Of a DNA stretch of 7,589 nucleotides, positions 1 through 4,887 are shown piece after piece (position 1 is the first letter of the stretch; every line of letters begins with the position of its first letter). Origin of the DNA: Candidatus Iainarchaeum sp. (GTDB lineage Archaea > Iainarchaeota > Iainarchaeia > Iainarchaeales > GCA-2688035); assembly GCA_017610245.1 (NCBI GenBank), contig JAFCCK010000045.1:1-7589 (forward strand), given 5' to 3'. The position numbers were made by a program, and so were the translations under genes. The notes below the pieces were generated by a model. The model saw only the letters and a list, made by a program, of their open reading frames with translations. It did not search any database and was not told the DNA's origin.

Positions 1-1
1 G

Positions 2-1069
2 CTGCACAACGATGCCCTTGGCCCTGGAAAAGGCGGCATTCGCTTTCACCCAAATGTTTCAGAAGATGGGGTAAAGGCTTTGGCGTTTTGGATGAGCATT
101 AAAAATAGTTTGGCTGGGTTGCCTTATGGGGGGGCAAAGGGCGGCATTCGCTTTAATCCAAAGGAGTTCAGTGAAAAAGAATTGGAGGAAACAAGCAGGG
201 CATACATTAGGGCTTTTTACAAGGATTTGGGCCAGGACAAGGATATTCCAGCACCGGACGTTTATACAAACCCGCGAATAATGGGTTGGATGCTGGACGA
301 GTTTGAAAAAGTTTCCGGGAGAAAAGAACCCGGAATGATTACTGGCAAGCCGATTGCATTGGGCGGGATACTCCTAAGAGAAATAGCGACGGCAAGGGGC
401 GGTTTCATTGTTTTAAGGGAGCTAATGAAAAAAGAGGGCATTGAACCGCAAAAAACAAGTGTTGTGGTACAGGGCTTTGGCAATGCAGGCAGCTTTATTG
501 CAAAGATATGCTATGAGAATGGGTTTAAGGTTATTGCAGTAAGCGACAGTAAGGGAGGAATAATAAACCGAGAAGGGCTTGACATTCCCAAAGTAATGGA
601 AATTAAAAGGGAAAAGGGGGCAGTAAGCGAGTTTAATGGAGCAGAAAAAGTAAGCAATGATGAACTGCTTGATGGTGATGTCGATGTTTTGGTGTTAGCG
701 GCGATGGAAAATGCGGTTACGGAAAAAAATGCTGGCAAAATAAAAGCAAGGTATCTCCTCGAGCTTGCCAATGGTCCTATTACCCCAAAGGCAGATGAAA
801 TGCTTTTCAAGGAAGGTAAGACGGTTGTCCCGGATATCCTTGCGAATGCTGGAGGGGTAACCGTAAGCTATATGGAGTGGGTGCAAAACAGGATAGGAAA
901 TTTTTTTGATGACACACGGTTGGAAAAAAAGCTGGAGAAGATTATGGCCGGCTCGTTCCAGAGAGTATATGCATTGTCTCAGGACAAAGGCACTGATTTG
1001 AGGACTGCCTCGTACATTATTGCAATTGAAAGAATTTTGGAAGCCGAGAGGGCAAGAGGCAACCTTTAA
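2..1069 (+). CDS. gdhA: Glu/Leu/Phe/Val dehydrogenase family protein, probable glutamate dehydrogenase (5' partial)
   Basis: Probable NAD(P)-dependent glutamate dehydrogenase, interconverting glutamate with 2-oxoglutarate plus ammonia in the cytoplasm. The frame is open to the left edge, so the gene starts outside the window; a TTG at 80 lies inside the substrate domain and is not the start. About 355 residues are present; family members have about 415, so roughly 60 are missing. Counting from the first codon at base 2, the substrate and catalytic lysines are K10 (GPGKGGIRF), K34 and K46 (LPYGGAKGG), with the same spacing as the three lysines known in clostridial GDH. The catalytic aspartate is D86 (PAPDVYTNP), the Rossmann glycines are in QGFGNAG (157-163), and the substrate-contacting serine is S289 (GGVTVSY). 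The loop normally reading GGSxGR is GGILLR here (121-126), which leaves substrate specificity less certain. The stop is 13 bases before the thioredoxin-like gene, suggesting co-transcription. Confidence 0.9.
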   Translation: MHNDALGPGKGGIRFHPNVSEDGVKALAFWMSIKNSLAGLPYGGAKGGIRFNPKEFSEKELEETSRAYIRAFYKDLGQDKDIPAPDVYTNPRIMGWMLDEFEKVSGRKEPGMITGKPIALGGILLREIATARGGFIVLRELMKKEGIEPQKTSVVVQGFGNAGSFIAKICYENGFKVIAVSDSKGGIINREGLDIPKVMEIKREKGAVSEFNGAEKVSNDELLDGDVDVLVLAAMENAVTEKNAGKIKARYLLELANGPITPKADEMLFKEGKTVVPDILANAGGVTVSYMEWVQNRIGNFFDDTRLEKKLEKIMAGSFQRVYALSQDKGTDLRTASYIIAIERILEAERARGNL

Positions 1070-1082
1070 GGGATGGGTGACA

Positions 1083-1394
1083 ATGTTTAAATTATTGGTT
1101 TTTGTTTCATCGACCTGCCCGCACTGTCCAGATGCAGAGAAAGTTGCAAGAGAGGCTGTTAGGGAATATGGAAGCCGGGGGCTTTCTTTGGAAAAAATCA
1201 AGGTTAGGACAAGGGATGGAAAGCAAATGGCTGCAGAATTGAATGTCAAGGCTTTGCCAACAATAATCTTAACAAAAGAGGGCGTGGAGACAAAAAGGTT
1301 TGTTGGGATCCCGGACAAATCAAAGCTAATCAACGAGGTTGAGAAAGCGCTTGGATTAAAAAAATCGTTTTTTAGCAAGATTTTAGGTGGCTAA
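1083..1394 (+). CDS. Small thioredoxin/glutaredoxin-like protein with CPHC active site
   Basis: A 103-residue cytoplasmic thiol-disulfide oxidoreductase of the thioredoxin fold. A first beta strand (KLLVFVSS) leads directly into the active site TCPHC (C12, C15). A cis-proline loop follows (ALPTIIL, P59), then a beta strand and a C-terminal helix (about 78-92), the standard order for a minimal thioredoxin/glutaredoxin. There is no signal peptide. The frame is open further upstream into the dehydrogenase gene, but ATG 1083 is chosen because it places the fold correctly at the N-terminus and a GGTGA lies just before it (1076-1080), though with a short 2-base spacer. It sits between the dehydrogenase and a winged-helix regulator, probably in one operon. 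CPHC is common in small archaeal and bacterial thioredoxin-like proteins. The physiological partner cannot be read from sequence; a thiol in the adjacent regulator or a cytoplasmic Fe-S protein are possibilities. Confidence 0.88.
   Translation: MFKLLVFVSSTCPHCPDAEKVAREAVREYGSRGLSLEKIKVRTRDGKQMAAELNVKALPTIILTKEGVETKRFVGIPDKSKLINEVEKALGLKKSFFSKILGG
1385..1390 (+). promoter_or_regulatory. Shine-Dalgarno that sets the regulator start
   Basis: AGGTGG lies 5 bases before ATG 1396 and overlaps the end of the thioredoxin-like gene. An in-frame GTG at 1387 lies inside this motif, so it cannot use it as a ribosome binding site. This favours ATG 1396 as the start of the winged-helix gene. Confidence 0.6.
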
Positions 1395-1395
1395 A

Positions 1396-1740
1396 ATGAT
1401 AACCTTTGCCTGCAAAAAAATAAGCTTGGAGGATGTTGTCAGGTGCTCATTTAACTTGAATAAAACAGAGTATAGGCTGTTTGTTTTCTTGTTTGGAAAA
1501 GAGAGAGAGTTTAGCGTGCAGGCAATTGCAAGGGAAACGCGGTTGGAGAGAACAACAGTGCAAAAGGCACTGAAGGGATTGCTCAAGAAAAAGCTTGCTG
1601 AAAGGCGCCAAACAAATATCAAAAACGGGGGCTATTTCTTTTTGTACAAAGTGGGCGGCAAAACAGAAATCAAGGAAAAGCTGTTGAACATAATCAGGCA
1701 ATGGCAAAAGAGTGTGGAAAAAGAAATATTGAAAATGTAG
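1396..1740 (+). CDS. Winged helix-turn-helix transcriptional regulator
   Basis: A 114-residue DNA-binding protein of the broad archaeal MarR/TrmB-like winged-helix type. The N-terminal segment (KISLEDVVRCSFNLNKTEY) leads into a helix. A helix-turn-helix follows at about 40-72 (FSVQAIARETRLERTTVQKA, then a leucine/lysine-rich helix). The wing is at about 73-86 (NIKNGGYFFLY), and a charged C-terminal helix at about 88-112 (EIKEKLLNIIRQWQ) is suited to dimerisation. I recognise the layout as a common archaeal HTH family but cannot name a ligand. Two cysteines near the N-terminus (C6, C17) sit outside the DNA-reading helices, and the gene directly follows a thioredoxin-like gene, so thiol-based sensing is possible but is inference. 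It starts 1 base after the preceding stop and is the last gene before a fresh promoter, where a tandem repeat could be its operator. Confidence 0.85.
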   Translation: MITFACKKISLEDVVRCSFNLNKTEYRLFVFLFGKEREFSVQAIARETRLERTTVQKALKGLLKKKLAERRQTNIKNGGYFFLYKVGGKTEIKEKLLNIIRQWQKSVEKEILKM

Positions 1741-1760
1741 CATTGAAACAAAAGCAAGAA

Positions 1761-1776
1761 TAATGCACATATGCAC
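1761..1776 (+). repeat. Tandem 8-base repeat, candidate operator (copy 1)
   Basis: Two adjacent 8-base units, TAATGCAC and ATATGCAC, are followed immediately by AAAA and a TATA-like box. The same arrangement (two ATATGNNC units, then AAAA, then TATA) recurs at 4829-4848. The element lies in the only gap between the regulator gene and the thiamine-binding-protein operon. The repeat is seen directly; its function as a binding site is inference. Confidence 0.5.
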
Positions 1777-1811
1777 AAAATTATTTTAAACTGTTCTGCT
1801 CTCTATTTTAA
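1777..1811 (+). promoter_or_regulatory. Archaeal promoter of the thiamine-binding/ATPase operon
   Basis: AAAA (1777-1780, BRE-like) runs into TTATTTTAAA (1781-1790), a plausible TATA box. With usual archaeal spacing this gives a transcript starting near 1812 and a leader of about 24 bases without an obvious Shine-Dalgarno. A second AT-rich box, TATTTTAA (1804-1811), is spaced for a leaderless start at ATG 1836 but lacks a purine-rich BRE. I cannot decide between them. Confidence 0.5.
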
Positions 1812-1835
1812 TTGGAAATTATACCGGCGCTTGGC

Positions 1836-2135
1836 ATGATTGTTGTTGAATTAACAGTAATTCCATTGGGGACAAAAAGCCCAAGTGTAAGCAAATATGT
1901 TGCAAAAGCAGTTGAAGAGCTCAGGAAAGCAGGATTGAAACCAGAGCTTATTGCAATGGGCACAATTTTTGAAGCAAAGGATGCGAGAGCTGCCTTCAAA
2001 GCTGTTGAGAGAGCGCATAATGCTGTGTTTAAAGCAGGGGCAAAAAGGGTTGTAACAAGCATAAGGATTGATGAACGTCGGGATAAAAAAAGCGGTATGC
2101 AGAAGAAAGTGAATTCTGTCAAGGAGAGGCTTTAA
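1836..2135 (+). CDS. MTH1187 family (DUF77/YqgV-like) thiamine-binding protein
   Basis: A small cytoplasmic ferredoxin-like-fold protein of 99 residues, the usual length for the family of Methanothermobacter MTH1187, members of which are described as binding thiamine or related ligands. Family hallmarks seen are an N-terminal strand followed by PLGT (10-13), SVSKYVAKAVE (17-27), the second-half start ELIAMGTIFEA (37-47), AHNAVFKAGAKRVVTSIRID (60-79) and DERRDKK (79-85). A TTG at 1812 would add 8 residues, but family members begin at the equivalent of ATG 1836 (MIVVELTVIPLG). It is the first gene of the operon and its stop overlaps the methyltransferase start by 1 base. Its role is not settled even in characterised relatives. 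Here its company suggests it senses or buffers a small ligand for a cofactor pathway, which is inference. Confidence 0.9.
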   Translation: MIVVELTVIPLGTKSPSVSKYVAKAVEELRKAGLKPELIAMGTIFEAKDARAAFKAVERAHNAVFKAGAKRVVTSIRIDERRDKKSGMQKKVNSVKERL

Positions 2136-2731
2136 TGAAAAAATATGCTGATTTTTACAAAACAGGTTTTGGAAGAAAAATTCTGGAAAAAGAGTTAGAG
2201 TTGGTGCTTGTAGAATTGGGGAGAAGCAAAAGAATTCTGAGCATCGGCTGCGGGCCTGGCTTCCTGGAAACGGGTCTGATGCAGATAAGTGGTGCAAAGG
2301 TAACTGGGTTGGATTCCTCCAAAGAAATGCTGCAGCAGGCACCAAAAGAATTGCTGACGGTGTTAGGTTCTGCTGAAAAAATGGATTTTGCCGACAGAGA
2401 ATTTGATGCCGTTTTGTTTGTTACCTCTTTAGAATTTGTAGATGATTATAAAAAAGCGGTTTTGGAAAGTGCCAGAATACTTAAACCAAAGGGGAGGGTT
2501 TTAATTTTAATGCTCAACCCAGAATCCGATTATTTCAAAGAACACATGCAGAAAGGGGATTCTTACTTTAAAAAAGTCAGGCACAAAAATCTGAATGAAA
2601 TCAAAAAAGTTGTGGCAAAATACTTTTCTATTGAAGAAAGATATTTTCTTGGAATCAAGGGAGAAGAGGTGTTTAGTTCCAGTGACAAAAAGACAGCAAG
2701 CCTTTTTGTAATGAGCGGTGAAAAGAAATGA
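2135..2731 (+). CDS. Class I SAM-dependent methyltransferase (Methyltransf_11-like)
   Basis: A 198-residue cytoplasmic enzyme with a Rossmann-type SAM-binding fold. Motif I is ILSIGCGPGF (34-43); the acidic residue at the end of strand 2 is D60 (VTGLD), which normally contacts the SAM ribose. The segment AEKMDFADREFDAVLFV (80-96) and the post-motif region RILKPKGRVLIL (114-125) are in the usual order. The C-terminal part (about 130-198) is lysine-rich, has few recognisable motifs and probably forms the substrate cap. The start ATG 2135 overlaps the upstream stop (TAATG) and has GGAG at 2123-2126. The stop overlaps the next ATG by 4 bases, so translation is probably coupled to the ATPase pair. 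The substrate is unknown; methyltransferases of this type can act on small molecules, metalloid species or proteins. Confidence 0.88.
   Translation: MKKYADFYKTGFGRKILEKELELVLVELGRSKRILSIGCGPGFLETGLMQISGAKVTGLDSSKEMLQQAPKELLTVLGSAEKMDFADREFDAVLFVTSLEFVDDYKKAVLESARILKPKGRVLILMLNPESDYFKEHMQKGDSYFKKVRHKNLNEIKKVVAKYFSIEERYFLGIKGEEVFSSSDKKTASLFVMSGEKK
2717..2721 (+). promoter_or_regulatory. Shine-Dalgarno for the first MinD-ferredoxin ATPase
   Basis: GGTGA, matching the archaeal 16S 3' end, lies inside the methyltransferase coding sequence 6 bases before ATG 2728. It supports that start and translation of the overlapping gene pair. Confidence 0.6.
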
Positions 2732-3564
2732 AAACAATTGCAATAACTGGCGGCAAGGGCGGCACGGGAAAAAGCACTGTTGCTACAGCCTTGGCAGTGG
2801 AACTGGGCAAAAAGCACAAAGTTTTGTTGGTTGATGCTGACGTTGACTGCCCAAATGACCATTTGCTTCTAGGGATTGAAAGGAAAAAAGTTGGAGCGGT
2901 AAAGCAGAGAATTCCAAAATGGAATTTCAAGAAATGCACAAAGTGCGGCAAGTGCGGAGAGGTCTGCAAAACCCACGCCATTGTTTCAATAAAGGGAAAA
3001 CATCCGATTTTCATTGAAGGGCAGTGCAACGGCTGTGGGGCCTGTGTTCTGAAGTGCCCGGTAAAAGCAATTTCTTGGAGCAAAAAAAAGATTGGAAAAG
3101 TTTTCAAGGGAAAAGGCTATGGCATTGATTTTCTTTCAGGGGAATTGGAGATAAAAGAGCCTTTGTCAGAGATGGTTGTCGCAAAAGTAGGGGAAGAACT
3201 TGAAAAAGTTAGCGGGGGCTACGATTTTGTGGTTATTGATACCGCTGCCGGCACACACTGTGATGTAATCAGCGCATTGAGGGACTGCGATGTGGCTTTC
3301 GCTGTTACTGAACCTACTCCTTTGGGAGAACACGACCTTGAACTAATAATAGAACTGCTTAAGGAGCTTGGAATAAAATTTGAGATTATTTTGAACAGGT
3401 TTGAGGAGGGAAAATCAGAGATTATCGAGAAAATTGCTAAAAAGAGCGGCAAAAAAATTGCCGCAAAGGTTCCCTACAAAAAAGAAATAATGGAAGCATA
3501 CTGCAAAGGAATTCCAGTAAGGGACAAAAGCATTGAAAAAATCGCTGCGATGGTGGAAAAATGA
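2728..3564 (+). CDS. MinD-superfamily P-loop ATPase with inserted 2[4Fe-4S] ferredoxin domain (first of tandem pair)
   Basis: A 278-residue cytoplasmic ATPase of the COG1149 type. A deviant Walker A motif is at 8-17 (GGKGGTGKST), followed by the switch-like DADVDCPN (36-43). An inserted ferredoxin domain holds two four-cysteine clusters: C70, C73, C76, C80 and C100, C103, C106, C110. The ATPase fold resumes with Walker B VVIDTAAG (188-195), a conserved nearby C198 and VTEPTPLGEHDLE (203-215), then a late asparagine (ILNR) for nucleotide base contact. Relatives include MinD, Mrp/NBP35 Fe-S carriers and the paired ATPases of the Desulfovibrio orange-protein complex. The eight cysteines are spaced to bind two [4Fe-4S] clusters. 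The fourth cysteine of the first set is followed by lysine rather than the usual proline. It overlaps both neighbours by ATGA, so it is made together with the second ATPase, with which it probably dimerises. Its exact target is unknown. Confidence 0.93.
   Translation: MKTIAITGGKGGTGKSTVATALAVELGKKHKVLLVDADVDCPNDHLLLGIERKKVGAVKQRIPKWNFKKCTKCGKCGEVCKTHAIVSIKGKHPIFIEGQCNGCGACVLKCPVKAISWSKKKIGKVFKGKGYGIDFLSGELEIKEPLSEMVVAKVGEELEKVSGGYDFVVIDTAAGTHCDVISALRDCDVAFAVTEPTPLGEHDLELIIELLKELGIKFEIILNRFEEGKSEIIEKIAKKSGKKIAAKVPYKKEIMEAYCKGIPVRDKSIEKIAAMVEK
3552..3556 (+). promoter_or_regulatory. Shine-Dalgarno for the second MinD-ferredoxin ATPase
   Basis: GGTGG within the end of the first ATPase gene, 4 bases before ATG 3561. 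It supports the start that overlaps the upstream stop as ATGA. Confidence 0.55.
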
Positions 3565-4439
3565 AGGAAATAACAGTGCTTTCCGGAAAGGGAGGCGTAG
3601 GAAAAAGTAGTATCGCTGCCTCGCTTGCAATCGCACTCTCAAAAAAACACAAAATTGTCTCGGCGGACTGCGATGTTGATGCAGCAAACCTTGCATTGGT
3701 TCTTGGGGTTAGGGAGAAAGACTTTAAAGAATGGAAACCAATATCAACAAACGAGAAGGCAGTTCTGCTCCCGGAAAAATGCACGGGCTGCAAAAAGTGC
3801 CTAAACAGCTGCTACTTTGATGCAATCTCATGGGACTCTGATAAAAACCAGCCTGTTTTTGATAGGTTTTCCTGCGAGGGCTGCAGTGTTTGTGCAATGG
3901 TCTGCCCAGAAAAAGCGATTAAACTGCATACTGTGGATAATGCAAAGATTGGCTACGGAAAAACAAGGTTTGGTTTTGATGTTGTTTCTGGGCAGCTTGA
4001 AATGGGAGAGAGCGGCAGTGGAAAAGTGGTGGCGGAAGTAAGAAACCTCGCTAGGCAAGTTGGAGGGGATGCTGAATTAATGCTGATTGACGCAGCATCC
4101 GGAATCGGCTGCCCAGTAATTGCCTCCGTTGTAGGAAGCAGCTATGTTATTGCGGTAACAGAACCTACCCCTAGCGGGCTATCTGATTTGAAAAGGGCTT
4201 TGGGTGTTGTAGAGCACTTTGGAATTCCCTACGGCATAATAATTAACAAATTCGATTTAAATCCAGACTTTACAAAAGAGATTGAGAAATTTGCAAAAGA
4301 AAACGGAATAGAGGTGCTTGCGAAAATTGCTTACGACAAAAAATTCGTAGATGCGCTAATTAATTTGACTCCGCTGGTTGTTTTCGCAAAAGAATATGAA
4401 GGGCTTTTCGAGGAAATCGCTGAAAGAATCAGGCTTTAA
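3561..4439 (+). CDS. MinD-superfamily P-loop ATPase with inserted 2[4Fe-4S] ferredoxin domain (second of tandem pair)
   Basis: A 292-residue paralogue of the preceding ATPase with the same order of parts. Walker A is at 8-17 (SGKGGVGKSS), then DCDVDAAN (36-43). Ferredoxin cysteines are C74, C77, C80, C84 and C105, C108, C111, C115. Walker B is LMLIDAASG (183-191) with C194 just after, then VTEPTPSGLSDL (199-210) and INKFD (228-232). The signature lysine K10 of the deviant Walker A, which in MinD reaches across a dimer, is present here and in the first copy (K10). The two proteins are clearly related but far from identical, and adjacent coupled genes suggest a heterodimer with divided roles. 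Such pairs are known in anaerobic archaea and sulfate reducers and are proposed to work in Fe-S or Mo/Fe cluster assembly. That role here is inferred from family and context. The 3' end overlaps the convergent cysteine-rich gene by 11 bases. Confidence 0.93.
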   Translation: MKEITVLSGKGGVGKSSIAASLAIALSKKHKIVSADCDVDAANLALVLGVREKDFKEWKPISTNEKAVLLPEKCTGCKKCLNSCYFDAISWDSDKNQPVFDRFSCEGCSVCAMVCPEKAIKLHTVDNAKIGYGKTRFGFDVVSGQLEMGESGSGKVVAEVRNLARQVGGDAELMLIDAASGIGCPVIASVVGSSYVIAVTEPTPSGLSDLKRALGVVEHFGIPYGIIINKFDLNPDFTKEIEKFAKENGIEVLAKIAYDKKFVDALINLTPLVVFAKEYEGLFEEIAERIRL

Positions 4440-4800
4440 GCCGCTTTCTTGTTAAAAGAATTGCCAACAAAATCGCAACAACAACCATTGCCAGCGCAGT
4501 AGGACCTCCAGGCTGCGGAAACCCATCGCCTTCAGCTTGCGGAGCAATACAAACTGTTAATTTGCCTTCATTCATGCACTCACATTCATCAATTGACGTG
4601 CACTCAACATCATTCGTTCCGCAAACTGCCCCTTTCACATCACCGTGAACAGCAAAGTATTCGCTGCAATGCTCGAACGGCACATTTCCGCACGCTTCAG
4701 TCATTTTTAGCCTGCCGCCACAAGAAAAAGCAGAAAATACGCTGGAAGGCAAGCAAAAAAGCGAAACTAATAGAAGCAAATAAATAGATTTGGTTTTCAT
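4429..4800 (-). CDS. Small cysteine-rich secreted protein with C-terminal membrane anchor
   Basis: A 123-residue protein I do not recognise as a named family. It has an N-terminal signal peptide (about 1-23: KTK, then a leucine/valine/serine-rich core ending SVFSA). The extracytoplasmic domain has eight cysteines at 27, 37, 45, 60, 67, 73, 75 and 84, an even number consistent with four disulfides or a bound metal. A Pro/Gly-rich linker (QAEGDGFPQPGG, 88-99) precedes one hydrophobic helix (about 101-116) and a basic tail (RKRLK). This suggests anchoring with the tail in the cytoplasm, or a sorting-type C-terminus. It is divergent from the thioredoxin-CcdA gene, a plausible catalyst for its disulfides. 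A TATA-like box (4825-4832) about 28 bases upstream points to a leaderless message starting at this ATG. Codons show a normal protein pattern and the features are coherent, so I regard it as a real gene despite lacking a family match. Confidence 0.8.
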   Translation of the reverse strand: MKTKSIYLLLLVSLFCLPSSVFSAFSCGGRLKMTEACGNVPFEHCSEYFAVHGDVKGAVCGTNDVECTSIDECECMNEGKLTVCIAPQAEGDGFPQPGGPTALAMVVVAILLAILLTRKRLKA

Positions 4801-4824
4801 ATTCTAAATGCTATTGCAAAGTCA

Positions 4825-4832
4825 TTAAATAT
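4825..4832 (-). promoter_or_regulatory. TATA-like box for the cysteine-rich protein gene
   Basis: On the minus strand this reads ATATTTAA, centred about 28 bases before ATG 4800, the spacing of an archaeal leaderless promoter. It overlaps the tandem repeat at 4829-4844 by four bases, so a protein bound there could block this promoter. Confidence 0.45.
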
Positions 4833-4844
4833 GGGCATATGAGC
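4829..4844 (+). repeat. Tandem 8-base repeat, candidate operator (copy 2)
   Basis: ATATGGGC and ATATGAGC are adjacent (7 of 8 identical), followed by AAAA and a TATA box. This is the same layout as at 1761-1780. It lies between the two divergent start sites of the cysteine-rich and thioredoxin-CcdA genes. Confidence 0.5.
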
Positions 4845-4859
4845 AAAACTTTAAAATAA
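4845..4859 (+). promoter_or_regulatory. Archaeal promoter of the thioredoxin-CcdA gene
   Basis: AAAAC (BRE-like) followed by TTTAAAATAA (4850-4859), a good archaeal TATA box. The expected transcript start is near 4880, which makes ATG 4867 too far upstream and supports ATG 4888 with a leader of only a few bases. Confidence 0.65.
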
Positions 4860-4887
4860 TTTTTGGATGTTATGGATTTTGGTTTGT

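Noticed and set aside
362..391. Compensated frameshift explaining the unusual GGILLR loop
   Set aside because: Neither of the other two forward frames over this stretch yields a GGSxGR-like peptide; one meets a stop (TAA at 375-377).
695..1378. Long minus-strand open frame (227 codons) opposite the dehydrogenase and thioredoxin-like genes
   Set aside because: It is antisense to two genes with clear conserved motifs, its translation shows no recognisable domain, and its length follows from the codon pattern of the plus-strand genes.
1812..1835. TTG at 1812 as the start of the thiamine-binding protein
   Set aside because: It adds eight residues not seen in the family, whose members start at the equivalent of ATG 1836. 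It coincides with a possible transcript start, so a leaderless TTG start is not strictly excluded but is less likely.
1851..2345. Minus-strand open frame of 164 codons across the thiamine-binding and methyltransferase genes
   Set aside because: It spans two well-supported plus-strand genes and gives a Phe/Cys/Pro-rich translation typical of an antisense shadow.
4593..4787. Plus-strand open frame opposite the cysteine-rich protein gene
   Set aside because: The minus-strand reading has a signal peptide, an even set of cysteines and a C-terminal anchor plus a promoter; the plus-strand reading has none and is rich in basic residues only.
4836..4841. CATATG as a simple palindromic operator
   Set aside because: The dyad does not extend beyond these six bases; the direct repeat with an 8-base period describes the sequence better.
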